Positions 22,201-33,170 of a stretch of 64,000 bases of DNA are shown here, in pieces. Where the stretch lies: contig CM060831.1 of NCBI GenBank assembly GCA_030762175.1, positions 141,549,001 to 141,613,000 of the forward strand. Direction: 5' to 3'. Source of the stretch: Metallyticus violacea. Lineage: Eukaryota; Arthropoda; Insecta; Mantodea; Metallyticidae. Numbering within the stretch: position 1 is the stretch's first letter; each line of letters opens with the position of its first letter. The notes under the pieces are model-generated. The model ran no database searches, had not been told where the DNA came from, and saw only the letters and a program-made list of their open reading frames with translations. Both the position numbers and the translations under genes were made by a program.

Positions 22201-22775
22201 GGGTATGCTCTAACTATTCAAACCTCAAACTTCTTAATTTTTCCAACTATAAACACTTTTGTAAGCAGTTTTGTTTTCTTGAAAAATGTTTTTAATTTCA
22301 GAAAACCGGGTATTTTCTCATGAACTGCCTTTACGTTAGTGTCTCACAATACTAATGTCATAACCATTCGAGTAGGTTGAATCGACTTCAATCTTTGATG
22401 CTGAACAACCAACATCTGTCCACTGTTTCGATTCCAGTGTGTGATGGACGATGCAAGTTCCACCCGCAAGTACAGAGTGCGGCAGAAACAATTATCCATT
22501 TTAAATCGTGCGCTATTGTAGGTCACGACCTTTTAGAGAGCTGATGTTTGTACCATTGCGTAGTGCAGTTCAAAGCATTTTATGTACGCCATATTACATG
22601 ACCTTGGCCCTTCGCTCCGCTGTACATACTTGACAGTCAGTATGGAGTGCAGGTTGAATGAACGTTGCATTTGAAACATTTTTCAAATGCAACTTTTGTT
22701 TCGGAATGGATTAGCTTCGTCACGGAAGGCAACTACGAGGTGGGTCAGGCAGTTCATGACAACATCTGCTTGAAA
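22201..22775. other. No recognisable feature
   Basis: An exact short inverted repeat TTGCATTTGAAA/TTTCAAATGCAA sits at 22667-22692. No gene seen. Confidence 0.4.
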
Positions 22776-23018
22776 CAAGAAGCCACCTGGTAGGTCACCT
22801 ACGGTTTGCACTCCATAAACACGGCAACAGTAAGCACTACTTTAGAGCAAAATTTAACGCGATCAGTTCGTAGGCATTCGCAAGCCCTTAACATATATAG
22901 TAGTGTGTGTCGGATGAATGCTGACGAATTCATCTCGTTGGACTTTACTCTAAAGCATCACTTGCTGTTGCCATGTTTATGGATTGCGAACCTAAGTGGC
23001 CTACCAGGTGGCTTTTTG
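22776..23018. mobile_element. Inverted-repeat element (about 240 bp)
   Basis: CAAGAAGCCACCTGGTAGGT continuing CACCTACGGTTTGCACTCC (22776-22814) is matched inverted at 22980-23018 (minus strand CAAAAAGCCACCTGGTAGGC CACTTAGGTTCGCAATCC) with few mismatches over about 39 bp. The middle of about 165 bp is non-coding. This fits a MITE or foldback element. Confidence 0.6.
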
Positions 23019-23289
23019 TTGTTGCCGAAAATGTGTGAAAAACTATCCCTTAACTATACTTCTGCTAAAGAGATATCACACCGCAATGCAACAGCATGGT
23101 CAAACTTTTGGAATTCGAATGTGGTACTTTAAATAGATCATATCGTTCATTCAGTTTTTTTTTTTCGGAGTGTTTTGCCAATGGGCGAACGCGTCGCTCG
23201 TTAGCTGATTAGCCGACCTGCTGAGTCTCTGTGATTAGCGGGAGGGTAAAACAATAAAATAAACCAACCATACAACAATATACAAACCA

Positions 23290-23720
23290 ATTTAAGAATT
23301 GCTTCCAAATTATCAAAAGAGGATTTGAAACTGCTCGTTTTCATTTTCCACACGTTTTTGACATCTCTTTAGGAAATTATTCATCACTCGCTGTGGTTCA
23401 TTTTGAAAAATCGTGACAATTTCCTGGTGAAATTATTTTGAATTATTATATTGTCAGTGTGTTCGTCTTGCACGCGGTATTTTTAATTTATCCCTTAGCA
23501 GGCCGTTAAATAGTGAAACCGAGTGGGCCACAATTCGCTGCTAATAACTCTGTCTTATGGAAACATATCGTGAATTTCTTTCATGGAATTATTCGCAGTA
23601 GCAGAATCCTGTTGGAAAATTGCATGACCATGCTACTTATTGGCTAATTCTCTGAAAAAATGGGTTAGTGTGGTATTCACATAAATAACAGAACCAACTG
23701 TATGCTAAAAAAATGGTCTT
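23290..23720 (-). pseudogene. Tc1/mariner-superfamily transposase relic
   Basis: On the minus strand HAIFQQDSATANNSMKEIHD (about 23565-23630) matches the second catalytic D motif (FQQDxATAH) and the following helix. ISSELWPTRFHYLTAC (about 23495-23540) corresponds to ISRGLWPPRSPDLTPCD but lacks the acidic residue. Frame changes and stops follow, with a VWKMKTSSF-like C terminus near 23330-23380. The terminal repeats are not visible. Family role: cut-and-paste transposition in the nucleus; this copy is dead. Confidence 0.7.
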
Positions 23721-23984
23721 ATGATTCTCCCACCTCTGAGTTAATGCATTTGAATTGTACATAAAGACACATTCCATGTGCCCATTCAATCACAGGAGGC
23801 ATAATACACCTTATACAACACACAACCGGGAACAGCTGCGCTACGACTGTGACAGCCAACAAGGTAAAAGGGTAACCAAGTTGATTGTTACCCGCCCCAT
23901 GGTGCGGCAAACGAATGGCAGCTCGTTATAGATAAACCCCGCCCGTGGGGGAAAGCATCACTGAAACGAAAATTAAAAGAGAAA

Positions 23985-24193
23985 TAGTGAATATTTGCAT
24001 CCTCCCATCTCTTTTTTACGGATCTCAAACATGGGGCATAATAAAAAAAATGGGAAAGTATAAAAAGTATGAAAAGAAAATTAGAAATAAAGGTTCTAGG
24101 TATTGCCTACACTAAAGGACAAAATTCAAAACAGAGATATAAGGAAGAAAGCAGGCCTTCAAGATGCTGTGATCACAGCTAGCTGTTTAAAAT

Positions 24194-24196
<3 letters not shown>
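23985..24196 (+). pseudogene. Non-LTR retrotransposon reverse transcriptase C-terminal fragment
   Basis: The plus-strand frame NICILPSLFYGSQTWGIIKK (about 23990-24050) matches the thumb-region motif xxLPxLxYGxExW of RTE/Jockey-like LINE reverse transcriptases. It continues in shifted frames with LGIAYTKDKIQNRDIRKKAG and LQDAVITASCLKW (about 24095-24196), corresponding to LGISLRDRIRNEEIRRRTGV ...RIARLKW. A SINE-A is inserted right at the LKW codons, so the fragment predates that SINE. Frameshifts show it is inactive. Confidence 0.75.
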
Positions 24197-24235
<39 letters not shown>

Positions 24236-24505
24236 ATTTGGTTTATTCATGGATGCTCTTCAGCGTCCCTTTCAATTCAGGGCGTGAAACGACCGACAAA
24301 TTTTGCTCAGAGACCTCTTCTTTCAGGCTTGAGGTTCTTTTACATGCCATAAATGTACGACACGGGACCCACGGCTTTACTTCCCTTCCGAAGGAAGCCA
24401 TACGTTTTTACGCCCGAAAAAATCCATCGATTCTGGCCAGGTTTGAACCCTCCATATTGGGTTATTGGAGGAAAGTATGGTTACCACTACACCACCAGGA
24501 CCGAC
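24197..24505 (-). mobile_element. SINE-A copy inserted in a LINE fragment
   Basis: Minus-oriented full-length SINE-A: a 38-base T run at 24197-24234 is the poly(A) tail, the body blocks follow, and the head with A box (reverse of CACTACACCACCAGG) ends at 24505. Flanking AAAATGGA (24189-24196) and AAAATAGA (24506-24513) look like a target duplication. The B-box region is mutated (GTTTGAACCCTCC). The long uninterrupted tail suggests a relatively recent insertion. Confidence 0.85.
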
Positions 24506-24513
24506 AAAATAGA

Positions 24514-26399
24514 AATGAGAGGGACATGGTGTAATTGATGGATGGACTTATATAATTGCAACTTGAGATCCTAAAATCGGCAAAAACAACCCAGGACATC
24601 AGCAGACTTGCTAGTCTGACGAATTGAGGAAGATCTTCGGCTGCAGTTGGACATGTCAGCAAAGAACCTACTAATCAAGAAAGTGATATTGAACAGGGCC
24701 TAAAACCAACTTCATTTTCCGAAATAGGCCACAAGAGATGTTTCGGACTATTTCTAATCTAAATAACATAAATTTTACAGATGATATTTAAGTATCCAGC
24801 TAGGGAAACACCTTGCATAATTGATACGGGATGCTCCACTCACTATCGAACCTTTGTTTATCTTAACACTATTAAAGGCATTGCAACCGATTTTGAAATG
24901 AGCTTATCTCACTTAGTGATAAATGCGATGTCATCATATGCGTCAGACAGTATTGAACCAGGCGCACTATATTTTGAAAAGTCCTTTCCAGTAAGTCCGC
25001 TGTCAGTATTTTTGTAGTTGGTTGAGCTAAACTTTCCCTTTAGATATCCCCATAAAGCTTATCAGCAATGTGAGATTAGGCGAGGCGGTGGCCAATAGAT
25101 GTGCCAGATCACATTTCTGACCGTTTCCTTGGACATTTGTGGAGGGTTTCCTGTATGGTCGTCCGATGAAGTACTCCTGGTTGACAGTTTCTTCGACAAT
25201 GCCCAAATGCTGGAAGCGGATGTCGGGTTTGCTATTAGCATCACTTTACCGATTCTGTTTTCCAATAAGCGGGGATAATAAACACTCGATACCGCTAAAT
25301 TTTCCGAGTATCTTGTGTGAACTCAAACGCACTGGGACTCTCACGAACAACCGTACTGAATAACAGAAGAGCAGAGGGACGCGTCAGTCATGAGACCTGC
25401 TGTGAGCAGACGGCTAGTTCCTATAGCAGCAATTATGCGCCACACTATAGACACATTTCATTCCGTTTCTCATACAATGAAAATGCTTTTGTTCAAGTCA
25501 CGTTGTAATGTTTTCATTAATGTTAAAATTATTAAAGAAATTCTGGAAACACCCAATATATTTTTCGTATTAGTCTTTGAAAATTTCGATGGCAAGGTAA
25601 TTGTCAATATGTGAGAGCAATTATTTCCTAACCGCCCGTTGAAGCATGCGCTGTACTTTTTCATTTCTGAAAAAAAAAAAATACAAAATAACTCTTCGAG
25701 TGTTATGGTGTTCAGTTCTTCTACAGCGAACATGCTGAAAATTTTCTCAGGCCTAACACTTTTAGAGCGCGTTGGCAACAAGGTGTTTGAGGCCTACGTT
25801 GAAACGAACTTTACTTACAGGTGATGTTAAAATTATTAACCCCCAGGAACTTTAAGCAAGAGGAAAACCGACGGCATTTCGTGTAAGACGAACCACCGAT
25901 AAATAATGTAAACCACCTTGCTTTTCCTGACGGGTCTTATGCATTATGCAGTCCTCATGTCGTGTTCACTAATGAAGACACCAGCTGGATTCAAGCAAAT
26001 CCCCGGTGTGTGTGGATTTGCCTTAGTCAAATGAAGCCATTCGTTAATTACAACAAAGTGATTTACCTTGTACTTTCTTGCAGACGTCTATCGGTACAGT
26101 GAAGAGTTCCAGCTGGGTAGAGGACCTAGGCGTTTTTGCCCAGGTTTTGACATGACAATCTTTAGAACTAGTCATGGATAGAAACATAGGCATATAAGCA
26201 GAAGATAGATTACAAACCCATATTTCAAAAATACGTTCTAGATAGAGCAGTATGTATAAAATTAAAATCTTAAATAATAAAACAGCTTTAAAATTATTAT
26301 AACAAAAATAATCTTTTCCGCTATTAGATTGATGAACTTAAGCATAAGCACATGACATTTTTAGAAACATTTTCTGCCTCCATAAGATAATTTATAGCC
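24514..26399. other. No recognisable gene
   Basis: Several frames of 60-100 codons were inspected (24781-25017, 25062-25265 minus, 25470-25781 minus). None shows a motif I can assign. Sequence just after 24513 may be the continuation of the interrupted LINE but is too eroded to read. Confidence 0.4.
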
Positions 26400-26710
26400 C
26401 TTTAATATTTATCTAGCGTCCCTTTTTTGTGAGTAATCGCCCTTAACCTCTTTTGCATTGAAAAAATTAGGTTTCCAGTGAAAATAGCGGTTATTTGACG
26501 CCATTCCTTTAAAAGTAATTTCTTCATTTGGTTTTTATTGTTGATAATGTATATACGTACTCTTTTACTTAATATAGATGTTCGATTGGGTTTAGGTCTC
26601 GTGACTGAAAAGGGGGGGGGGTGAGGGGTGCTGCAGATGGCCTATAGACGAACTATTTCTGCAGTATGTTTAGGATAGTTGTCCTGCTGGAATTAGAAAT
26701 CTGTACCAGA
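26400..26710 (-). pseudogene. Tc1-type transposase C-terminal relic
   Basis: Minus-strand reading gives DNYPKHTAEIVRL (about 26647-26685), the Tc1 second-D motif (QDNDPKHTA); after a G-rich interruption (26610-26636) SRDLNPIEHLY (about 26575-26604), the SPDLNPIEHLW motif that carries the catalytic E of DD34E Tc1 elements; then a KNGVK/EEW-like helix and FSMQKRLRAITHKKGTLDKY (about 26400-26465), matching the family's SMPRRLQAVIxAKGGxTKY C terminus. Stops and frameshifts are present. It is about the last third of the protein. Confidence 0.8.
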
Positions 26711-26839
26711 CTCATTTTTATTTAGATTTAATTATAATTAGATAATTTTATATACAAATCTGTCAATCGTACCACAATTGACACAAGTTCACCTACTCCA
26801 GGAACAAGCATATACTCCATACATAAATGTCACTACCTC

Positions 26840-26986
26840 CGTCCCCTTTAGTAAATTTACAGCACGTAAAAGAATCTCAAGCCTGAAAGAAAAAGCTTCT
26901 GAGCAAAATTTATCGGCCGTTTCTTGCCCTGCATTAAATGGGACGCTGGTGATCTGAGATATTAAAGAGAGCCCGTAAATAAACCA
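26840..26986 (+). mobile_element. SINE-A fragment, 5' truncated
   Basis: Only the body and 3' end remain: AATCTCAAGCCTGAAAGAAA, AAATTTATCGGCCGTTTCTT, GGGACGCTGGTGATCTGAGA, AGAGCCCGTAAATAAACCAC. There is no tRNA head, hence no promoter. Confidence 0.8.
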
Positions 26987-28049
26987 CACAATATTGATCA
27001 TATTTCCAAGTGAAGTTGGTAATTTCACATAATTAGTAAAGGAATACTAGCTTATTATGATGTATTTTCATGGTGTATACAAATCAAGCTATATTTTTTC
27101 CAGTGTTAAATAATTCTAAAAAGAATGATATTTTAACCCACTTTTAAGGATAATAAATACAGCTTTCTGTGTTAAACTGTCTTAGGAATTTACTTATTTT
27201 GCAATTTACTCTTCAGTGAATTTTAGCTAGTCATCTGTACTCTTTTAACTTAAGCAAGAAGTTGCACTTCGTTTTAGATATGGTTTGAAAATAATGGCAA
27301 ACTACCAAATTCTGCAAGATATATAGTGCAGACCTTTCTTGTCGACAAATGTTGTAGACCCCCTGTGACAACGACAGAATTATGGCCCAAAAAAGGCAAC
27401 CGATTAATAAAAGAAACTTTACGAGTCTCAAATAATATATTTTTTCTTTTAAAAGAACAATTTATAGCTTTGGTTTTACATTATCGTTCATTTTCATGAG
27501 GGTCAAGGGCTAAAACTTAACCGTTGTCTTCCAAAAAGAAAAAATAATGGATGATGTTTATTTATTACTTGAAAACTCCAGGACTAGCATCGGAGGATTT
27601 TAAAGTTTTATTTTTAAATAAAGCAACCAGCTGTACTCCAGTAGTAAGAAAAAGAAATAAGCCACATATCGGAAAAGAAAACTGTTACGTGATTTATGTT
27701 GCAGGAAAAACGTAATGCACTGACATAAAAACAACACTAGCAAACCGTGTGGGTATGCATTCATACATATAAAAACCAAGAACGTGTCCCTAGAGACTAT
27801 GTATTTATCCACTGCGCTTCATTTTATAGCAGGAGGGCTCTACCCAAACCTCAAATCCCCTTCGCACGTAAATAGTCTTTTGTTTTCTGTTTTCCTTTGT
27901 TTTTATGGAGCGAAATATATTCTTTGGCAGCTACTACGTCATGTATACGTTACATGGCCGTCATTAATAGATCTAGCTGAGTGAGATCTGCAACGTCTCT
28001 GCCTGTAGGCGTGAATCATATTTCAAGAGCCGGTTTTAACTAGTTTGCT
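26987..28049. other. No recognisable gene
   Basis: AT-rich; short frames at 27231-27431, 27600-27812 and 27784-27984 have no recognisable motif. Confidence 0.45.
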
Positions 28050-29440
28050 CGACGATTTCACGAGGGGTCATTCAAAAAGTAAGTTTTCCTTGTTTTTTTT
28101 TTTTGTCTCTGTAAAAAGGATCTGCAGGAATTAATTAGTGGACTGGATAATTTTGTTTGGGTGTGTTTGTCAGCACTCAAGTTATTTCATGCGCCTGAGC
28201 ACACTAAATTGCCTAAACGAAGCGCTTGCGATTGTGAATTATGTGCCCTTGTACGTTTTTGACAGAACAAATGAAACTGCAGTAAATATTAATCGTGAAT
28301 TTGTGGAGTAGCTGCCTAAGTATACAAACGAACCTACAGTGCTGTTATTTTAATAGTGTTTAACGCCTGTTTTTACTACTGGGGCATCGCAGGCGGCGGA
28401 CATTGATGATACATGAGATGAAATGATATATTGGGAAAGGATTTTTTTAAGGAAGGAAACGTTTCAGGCCTAAGTTTAGGGTACCTCCCGGCATTTGCCA
28501 TTTATGAGGACTGGGGAAAATCTGGAAAAAAAAACTCAGGAAGGACGGTCCTGGCGGGATTCGAACCCCAGACTTCCCACTCACGAGTCCGCGCCTTAAC
28601 GACCTCGGCCATCCGTGGCGGTCCCGACAGTGGTGTGAAGGCCGTAAAAATGTACATGAGGAAAATCGTAGCGGAAGGCCGATCACTTTACAGAGTACGC
28701 CAAAATTGTTGAACAAGATCTTAATGGCACTGTTGAAGCAATTCATCCTGGAATTGAAATTGGACGCCCATCCATCGGAAAACATTCTCAGACCAACTTC
28801 AATACCGAAAACTTACGTGAGATGGTTGCCTGTAGCTCGCAATCAACAAAGCAAACACACATTTTAGAAATGCATCAAAGAGAGGGAGAGGGACCCGCTT
28901 TGAACGCATGACTATTGGCAATGAAAGTTCCGTGCATCGAGACAAAACAGCAAAGCCACCTGTGAAAATGGTCCCAAAAACAGCAAGTTTTTGGCGAGTG
29001 TTTTGTATTTGGTGAGCTCAATGTCTTACAGAATGAACGCCGAGAGAGGTGAGGTCTTGGACACAACTTTGCATTGCAATCAAAATCAATCAAGCTGAAT
29101 TTATGATTCACAAAGTTCTGTTGCTGCATAACTCTCACTTCAAAGGATTCAAAAGTAGCTCATAGATATCAATGGGAGATGTTTTGACATCCTCCGTATT
29201 TACCATATCTCGCTCCAAGTGATTTTCATCTTTATTTCCATTTCATGGAGCGATTTAAAAATGATGAAACCCGAAGTGTAAAAACAAAATACCGAAAACC
29301 CTGTACCACAGAAATGTTTAGACAAAGATGGTGACTATGTAATAAAATAAAATAGGATCTCTGGAACCCAATAAGAATGTTCAAAGAAAAAATAATATTG
29401 AATTTGTTTTAAAAAAAAATAAAACTTTGGATGAATCGTG
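28050..29440 (+). mobile_element. Mariner-like element, heavily degraded, interrupted by SINE-B
   Basis: The left end GAGGGGTCATTCAAAAAGTA (28060-28080) resembles the minus-strand right end CACGATTCATCCAAAGTTTT (29420-29440), a weak TIR. On the plus strand, after the SINE, QWCEGRKNVHEENRSGRPI (28628-28684) matches the mariner HTH-linker motif (KWxxxFKxGRxxVHDExRSGRP). Near 29185-29240 HPPYLPYLAPSDFHLYFHF matches HPPYSPDLAPSDFHLFxxL with the second-to-last D replaced by Y and the catalytic D of PSD kept. Stops and frameshifts are frequent. Length is near full size once the SINE of about 280 bp is subtracted. Confidence 0.7.
28348..28626 (-). mobile_element. SINE-B copy inserted in the mariner-like element
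   Basis: Full-length minus copy: the B box reads on the plus strand as GGGATTCGAACCCC (about 28557-28570) and the A-box region as CTTAACGACCTCGGCC (about 28595-28610). Flanking ACAGTGCTGTTA (28336-28347) and ACAGTGGTGTGA (28627-28638), 10 of 12 identical, form a plausible target duplication. The mariner transposase frame resumes right after it. Confidence 0.85.
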
Positions 29441-30216
29441 TTTGGTGTTGCTAATGCTCATTATTCTGTTTTAAACTCTTCAGTAGAGAGCGCAGTTATT
29501 CGGCAAATCGAACTGTCAATAATTGCCAGTAAATGCTGATAGCTTCTTCACGGAAAAACGAGTTTTATGTTGTTACCATTCTTTCATGAATTTCTTTTAT
29601 CTTTGCTTAAATGGTTTTACTTTTGTCATTATTTAAACAATTGAGTTTTAAATTATCATATGAATAACAAATTATTACTTAGCACTTTTCTACGATAAGA
29701 ACATTTTATTACCAAGAAAACTTAAAGGGTTTAACAATAATCTGCAAGTAACAACGAAGCTGATCAACAATTGCAAAATAACTTTCTCGAGTTTCCTTAA
29801 ATACATTCAAAGTCTATATAAATGCAGAAATATCTAACTGGATATTGGAAAATTTTCATTTAGGAAACCCTGGACAAATAGACTAAAGAAACAGGTGACC
29901 ACTAAGGGAAGACCATTTCAATATCAGCTATAAAAACACACTTGTAGAAAGAATATTTGCATTGCTAATCTAAAACTGTTAACATTATTAAACTTATTCG
30001 CTTAAGGTCCTTTACTGAAAATATAAAACCAATTGTTCTGAAGCTTCCAAGCATTTGAGCAGTCCATAAACTTTTAAAAACGAAACGGGACAGTCAGAAT
30101 GAATTGCTTCGCATTTTCTTTTTAAATAAATTGGAACTGTGATACATTTGAATTTGGTGTTGTTTCCCAAAACTACTTATAGCTCTTGACTGTAACCACT
30201 TTCTTCAATCAAAAGG
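29441..30216. other. No recognisable feature
   Basis: AT-rich sequence without ORFs or repeats that I recognise. Confidence 0.5.
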
Positions 30217-30399
30217 GGTCGGTGCTGGTGTTGTAGTGCTAACCATGATGGATGGATTTTTTCCGGCGTCTAAATATGGCTTCCCTCGGAAGGGAAGTAA
30301 AGCCGAGGTCCCATGTCGTACATTTACTTCAGGTAAAAGAACCTCAAGCCTGAAAGAAGAGGTCTCTGATCATAATTTATCGGCCATCTCATGCCCTGC
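30217..30399 (+). mobile_element. SINE-A fragment lacking the B box
   Basis: The head GGTCGGTGCTGGTGTTGTAG keeps an A-box-like segment but jumps directly to the body (TTCCCTCGGAAGGGAAGTAA), deleting the B box; it stops at CATGCCCTGC where a mariner relic begins. It cannot drive RNA polymerase III by itself. Confidence 0.75.
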
Positions 30400-30770
30400 T
30401 ATTTGAGCAATTAAATGACGTGATCCAGAAGAAATGTCCTCGTTTGGTGAAGAAAAACGTTCTGTGCTATCACTATAACGCGCCAGCACACAGGCTTGCG
30501 TTTGCAACCTCGAAATGATTGAACTTATGATATGAAATCCTTCTTCATCCACTCTACCCTCCGAATCTGACTCTCTCAAACAACTTTTTTATCCCATCAT
30601 GAAAAAATGGTCAACAGGATAGAAATTCGCATCAGACGAAAGGTTGTTGCTGAAACAAATGCGTATTTTGCAGAGCTGAAGAAATCGCATTTTATGGATG
30701 ATATAAACAAATTAGAAAATCACTGGAAATTTATGTTTTCTTTATTTTTGTAATACTTATCGAGCAAGTA
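30400..30770 (+). pseudogene. Mariner transposase C-terminal relic
   Basis: The plus frame begins LLEQLNDVIQKKCPRLVKKN then VLCYHYNAPAHRLAFATSK (about 30400-30510), the mariner LLxxLxxxIxxKRPxLxxKKVLFHQDNAPxH region in which the catalytic D of HQDN is replaced by Y. HPLYPPNLTLSN (about 30548-30585, with frame change) matches HPPYSPDLAPSD with the catalytic D mutated to N. VVAETNAYFAELKKSHFMDD then INKLENHWK (30643-30725) is the typical mariner C terminus. Both visible catalytic residues are lost. The SINE-A fragment abuts its left edge. Confidence 0.8.
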
Positions 30771-31551
30771 TTTTATAATTTACTTTCGTTTTTAACAGAA
30801 ATGCCCTAAAGTGTGCTCTACCTATGCCCCCAGTAGGTATTCTGCAACAGGTAACATGGAGCTGCAGAATTTCTTAACGTGTAAGGGAGGCACGTAGAAG
30901 TGACATTTCCTTGAATCATAACCTCACTGCAAGATTTATGTTCAGCTACTAATATTACAAAGCACACTGAAAAAGGAATAAGGGAAAATGCTTCCTTGCT
31001 TGAGAAATGTGCGACCCGAAGAAAGACGTGCCTTCTCGGAAAGGTGCAATATAATTTTAAGTTAAAAGGGCCTCCTAGATTGGATAGGAAAATATAGAGC
31101 TATTTTCATTTTATTTCGAATGTCAGCCGAACGTTGTATCTGCAGTTTGCATAAAATAAGTTAGGAAAGCAACTAACTTCTGTAAATGCTTAGAGCTTCA
31201 TTATTATTAAGACAGAGTAATTTTCTTGCAGGGCAAACTTTCGAAAGTGCTGATTAATTGCTTAGTTTAATGAGCGATTTTCTGTCGCGTCTATTTCCGA
31301 AACTTCTGCCGACAGTGTAGGAAGAGGAAGAAAAACATAAATATAACTGTAGTATTTATTTTTAAAACTTTTACTAGTAGTTCAATATACAGAAGTGCTA
31401 CACAGCTCGCAGTAGAATTTACTGGTACTTTGAAAATAAATCATGTAAAAGTTAAATGTTGCTTCTACTTCTAAAATATAGTTATTACATTTCGTTAATT
31501 GCAGCCGTGCCCTTGAAACCTCTATATATGTAATTTTTTGTTTTTCTCAAC
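30771..31551. other. No recognisable feature
   Basis: AT-rich; nothing identified before the tandem array. Confidence 0.5.
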
Positions 31552-32960
31552 GAAACTCGGCACATAGCCACCAATTAACAAACAATTCATTGAATTCGTT
31601 AACCAAAAAAATTGGGACCATTGGGGGAGGGGGTTAACCTAAGTGAAAATTTAAAAAAAAAAAAAAAAGTAAAAATAATCCCTCTTGTGGCCACAATTTT
31701 TCCTTTATATCAACGAAACTCAATAAATTATTTAAAATAAATTTATAAAAGTAGTTTTCTAAAAATCTGCCAATCGAGTCACTCAGAGGGGTGAAACTCT
31801 GAAAAAACTTTTGAGGGTTAAAGCTAAATTTAAAAATCGGCTGCAATTTTGAACGTTTTTAAAGAAAACGCGGTATATGCCATTGAAATAAAGTAGGAAA
31901 AATAGTTTTCGAAAATCAGTGAGATGTGACTTTTAAGAGGGGGGGGTTACCTGAAATCCAAAATTTAAAATTTGCTCTAGTGACGTTAACATATAATTTT
32001 TACAACGAAAATCTCCATATATGCCATTTAAATAGAATAAAAAATATTTCTGAAAATCAGAGGAATCGGGGCATTAAGAGAGGGGGGTTTGCCTTTTCTC
32101 CAAAATTTAAAATTCATTCTAGTAGCATTAATATCTGTTTTTGCGACGAAATTTCATATACTCGTATGCCATTTAAATAAAATAATAAAAGTATTTTCTA
32201 AAAATCAGGCAAATCGAACCATTTCGGAGTATTTAACTGAAACCAAAAATGTTAAAATCGCTCTACCAGCACCAATTAATATTTATTCACAACAAAACTC
32301 GGCATATACTTTTAAATCAAATAAGCAAAAGTAGTTTTTGAAAATTATCATATTGTTGAGAGTGGGGGTATACTTTAGAAACTTTTGGAGGATAAGCCCA
32401 AAAAATTGCTCTAACTGCCGCAATTTTATTTTTTTAAAGAAAACTCTATATATGCCATTGAAATAAAATAAGAAAAATAGTTTCTGAAAATCAGCGAAAT
32501 TGTATTATTAGTGGGGTGGTTAACCCAAAATTTTAAAATTTCTCTAGCGGCATCTATATTTGTTTTCAACGAAACTTCGTATATATCATTTAAATATAAT
32601 AAAAACTTGCTGATAATCAATGAAATCGGACTATTAGCAGGGGGGGTTGCCTGCACCCCAAAATTTAAAAATCGCTCTCGCAGCACCAATATTTGTTTTT
32701 TTTTTCAATAAAACTTGGCACATACCATGTAAATAAAATAACAAAAATAATTCCTGGAAATTTTGGAAATCGGGCCATTAGGAGTGGAGGTGTACCTAAA
32801 ACCCAAAATTTAAACATCGCTCTAACGACACGAATATTTTTTTCTTCATAACAAAATTCTTATTTGTTTAAATAAATAAGAAAAATAGTTTCTGAAGGTA
32901 GGGAAAGTTCACTATTAGAAGTAAAGGAATGCTTGAAAACCGAATATTAATATTCTGTGT
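31552..32960. repeat. Diverged tandem array, period about 144 bp, about 10 units
   Basis: Recurring landmarks mark each unit: (A)CGAAACTCGGCATATATGCC, ATTTAAATAAAATAAGAAAA, TAGTTTCTGAAAATCAGNGA, AATCGGGCCATTAGNAGGGG, GGGTTNCCTGAAACCCAAAA, TTTAAAATCGCTCTAGCAGC. Unit starts fall near 31552, 31711, 31862, 32000, 32144, 32289, 32434, 32567, 32706 and 32850 (spacing 133-159 bp). Units differ by many substitutions and small indels, so the array is old and not recently homogenised. Several short open frames on both strands (for example 31926-32180, 32426-32689 minus) arise from the repeat and are not genes. Confidence 0.85.
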
Positions 32961-33135
32961 ATTGTTTTAAAATAAAAGGAAACTTAATTCAGCACATAAA
33001 CTGTATTTATTATAACGTTGCACATGTTTTATGTTTAACAAAATCATCGTTGCGAAGATAGCAAATTTGAAATATTAATCTAATATGTATATGAGAATTA
33101 TATCTCTGTATGTAAGAGTACTCTGTAATGACATT

Positions 33136-33170
33136 GCCGGTCCTGGTGGTGTAGTGGTAACCATGCTTGC
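33136..33170 (+). mobile_element. SINE-A head fragment in plus orientation
   Basis: GCCGGTCCTGGTGGTGTAGT then GGTAACCATGCTTGC is the first 35 bp or so of a SINE-A head with its A box, joined directly to the 3' end of an oppositely oriented SINE-A. Confidence 0.8.

Noticed and set aside
24103..24534. 143-codon plus-strand ORF
   Set aside because: It is a fusion of a LINE fragment, the poly(T) tail of a SINE (poly-Phe) and the translated SINE body, not a gene.
25062..25265. Minus-strand frame of 67 codons with an HTH-like look (MSKETVRNVIW)
   Set aside because: The resemblance to a transposase helix-turn-helix is only a few residues and no neighbouring family block could be aligned.
31926..32711. 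Overlapping ORFs in the tandem array
   Set aside because: They recur with the repeat period and appear on both strands; the translation has no domain and follows from the repeat unit.
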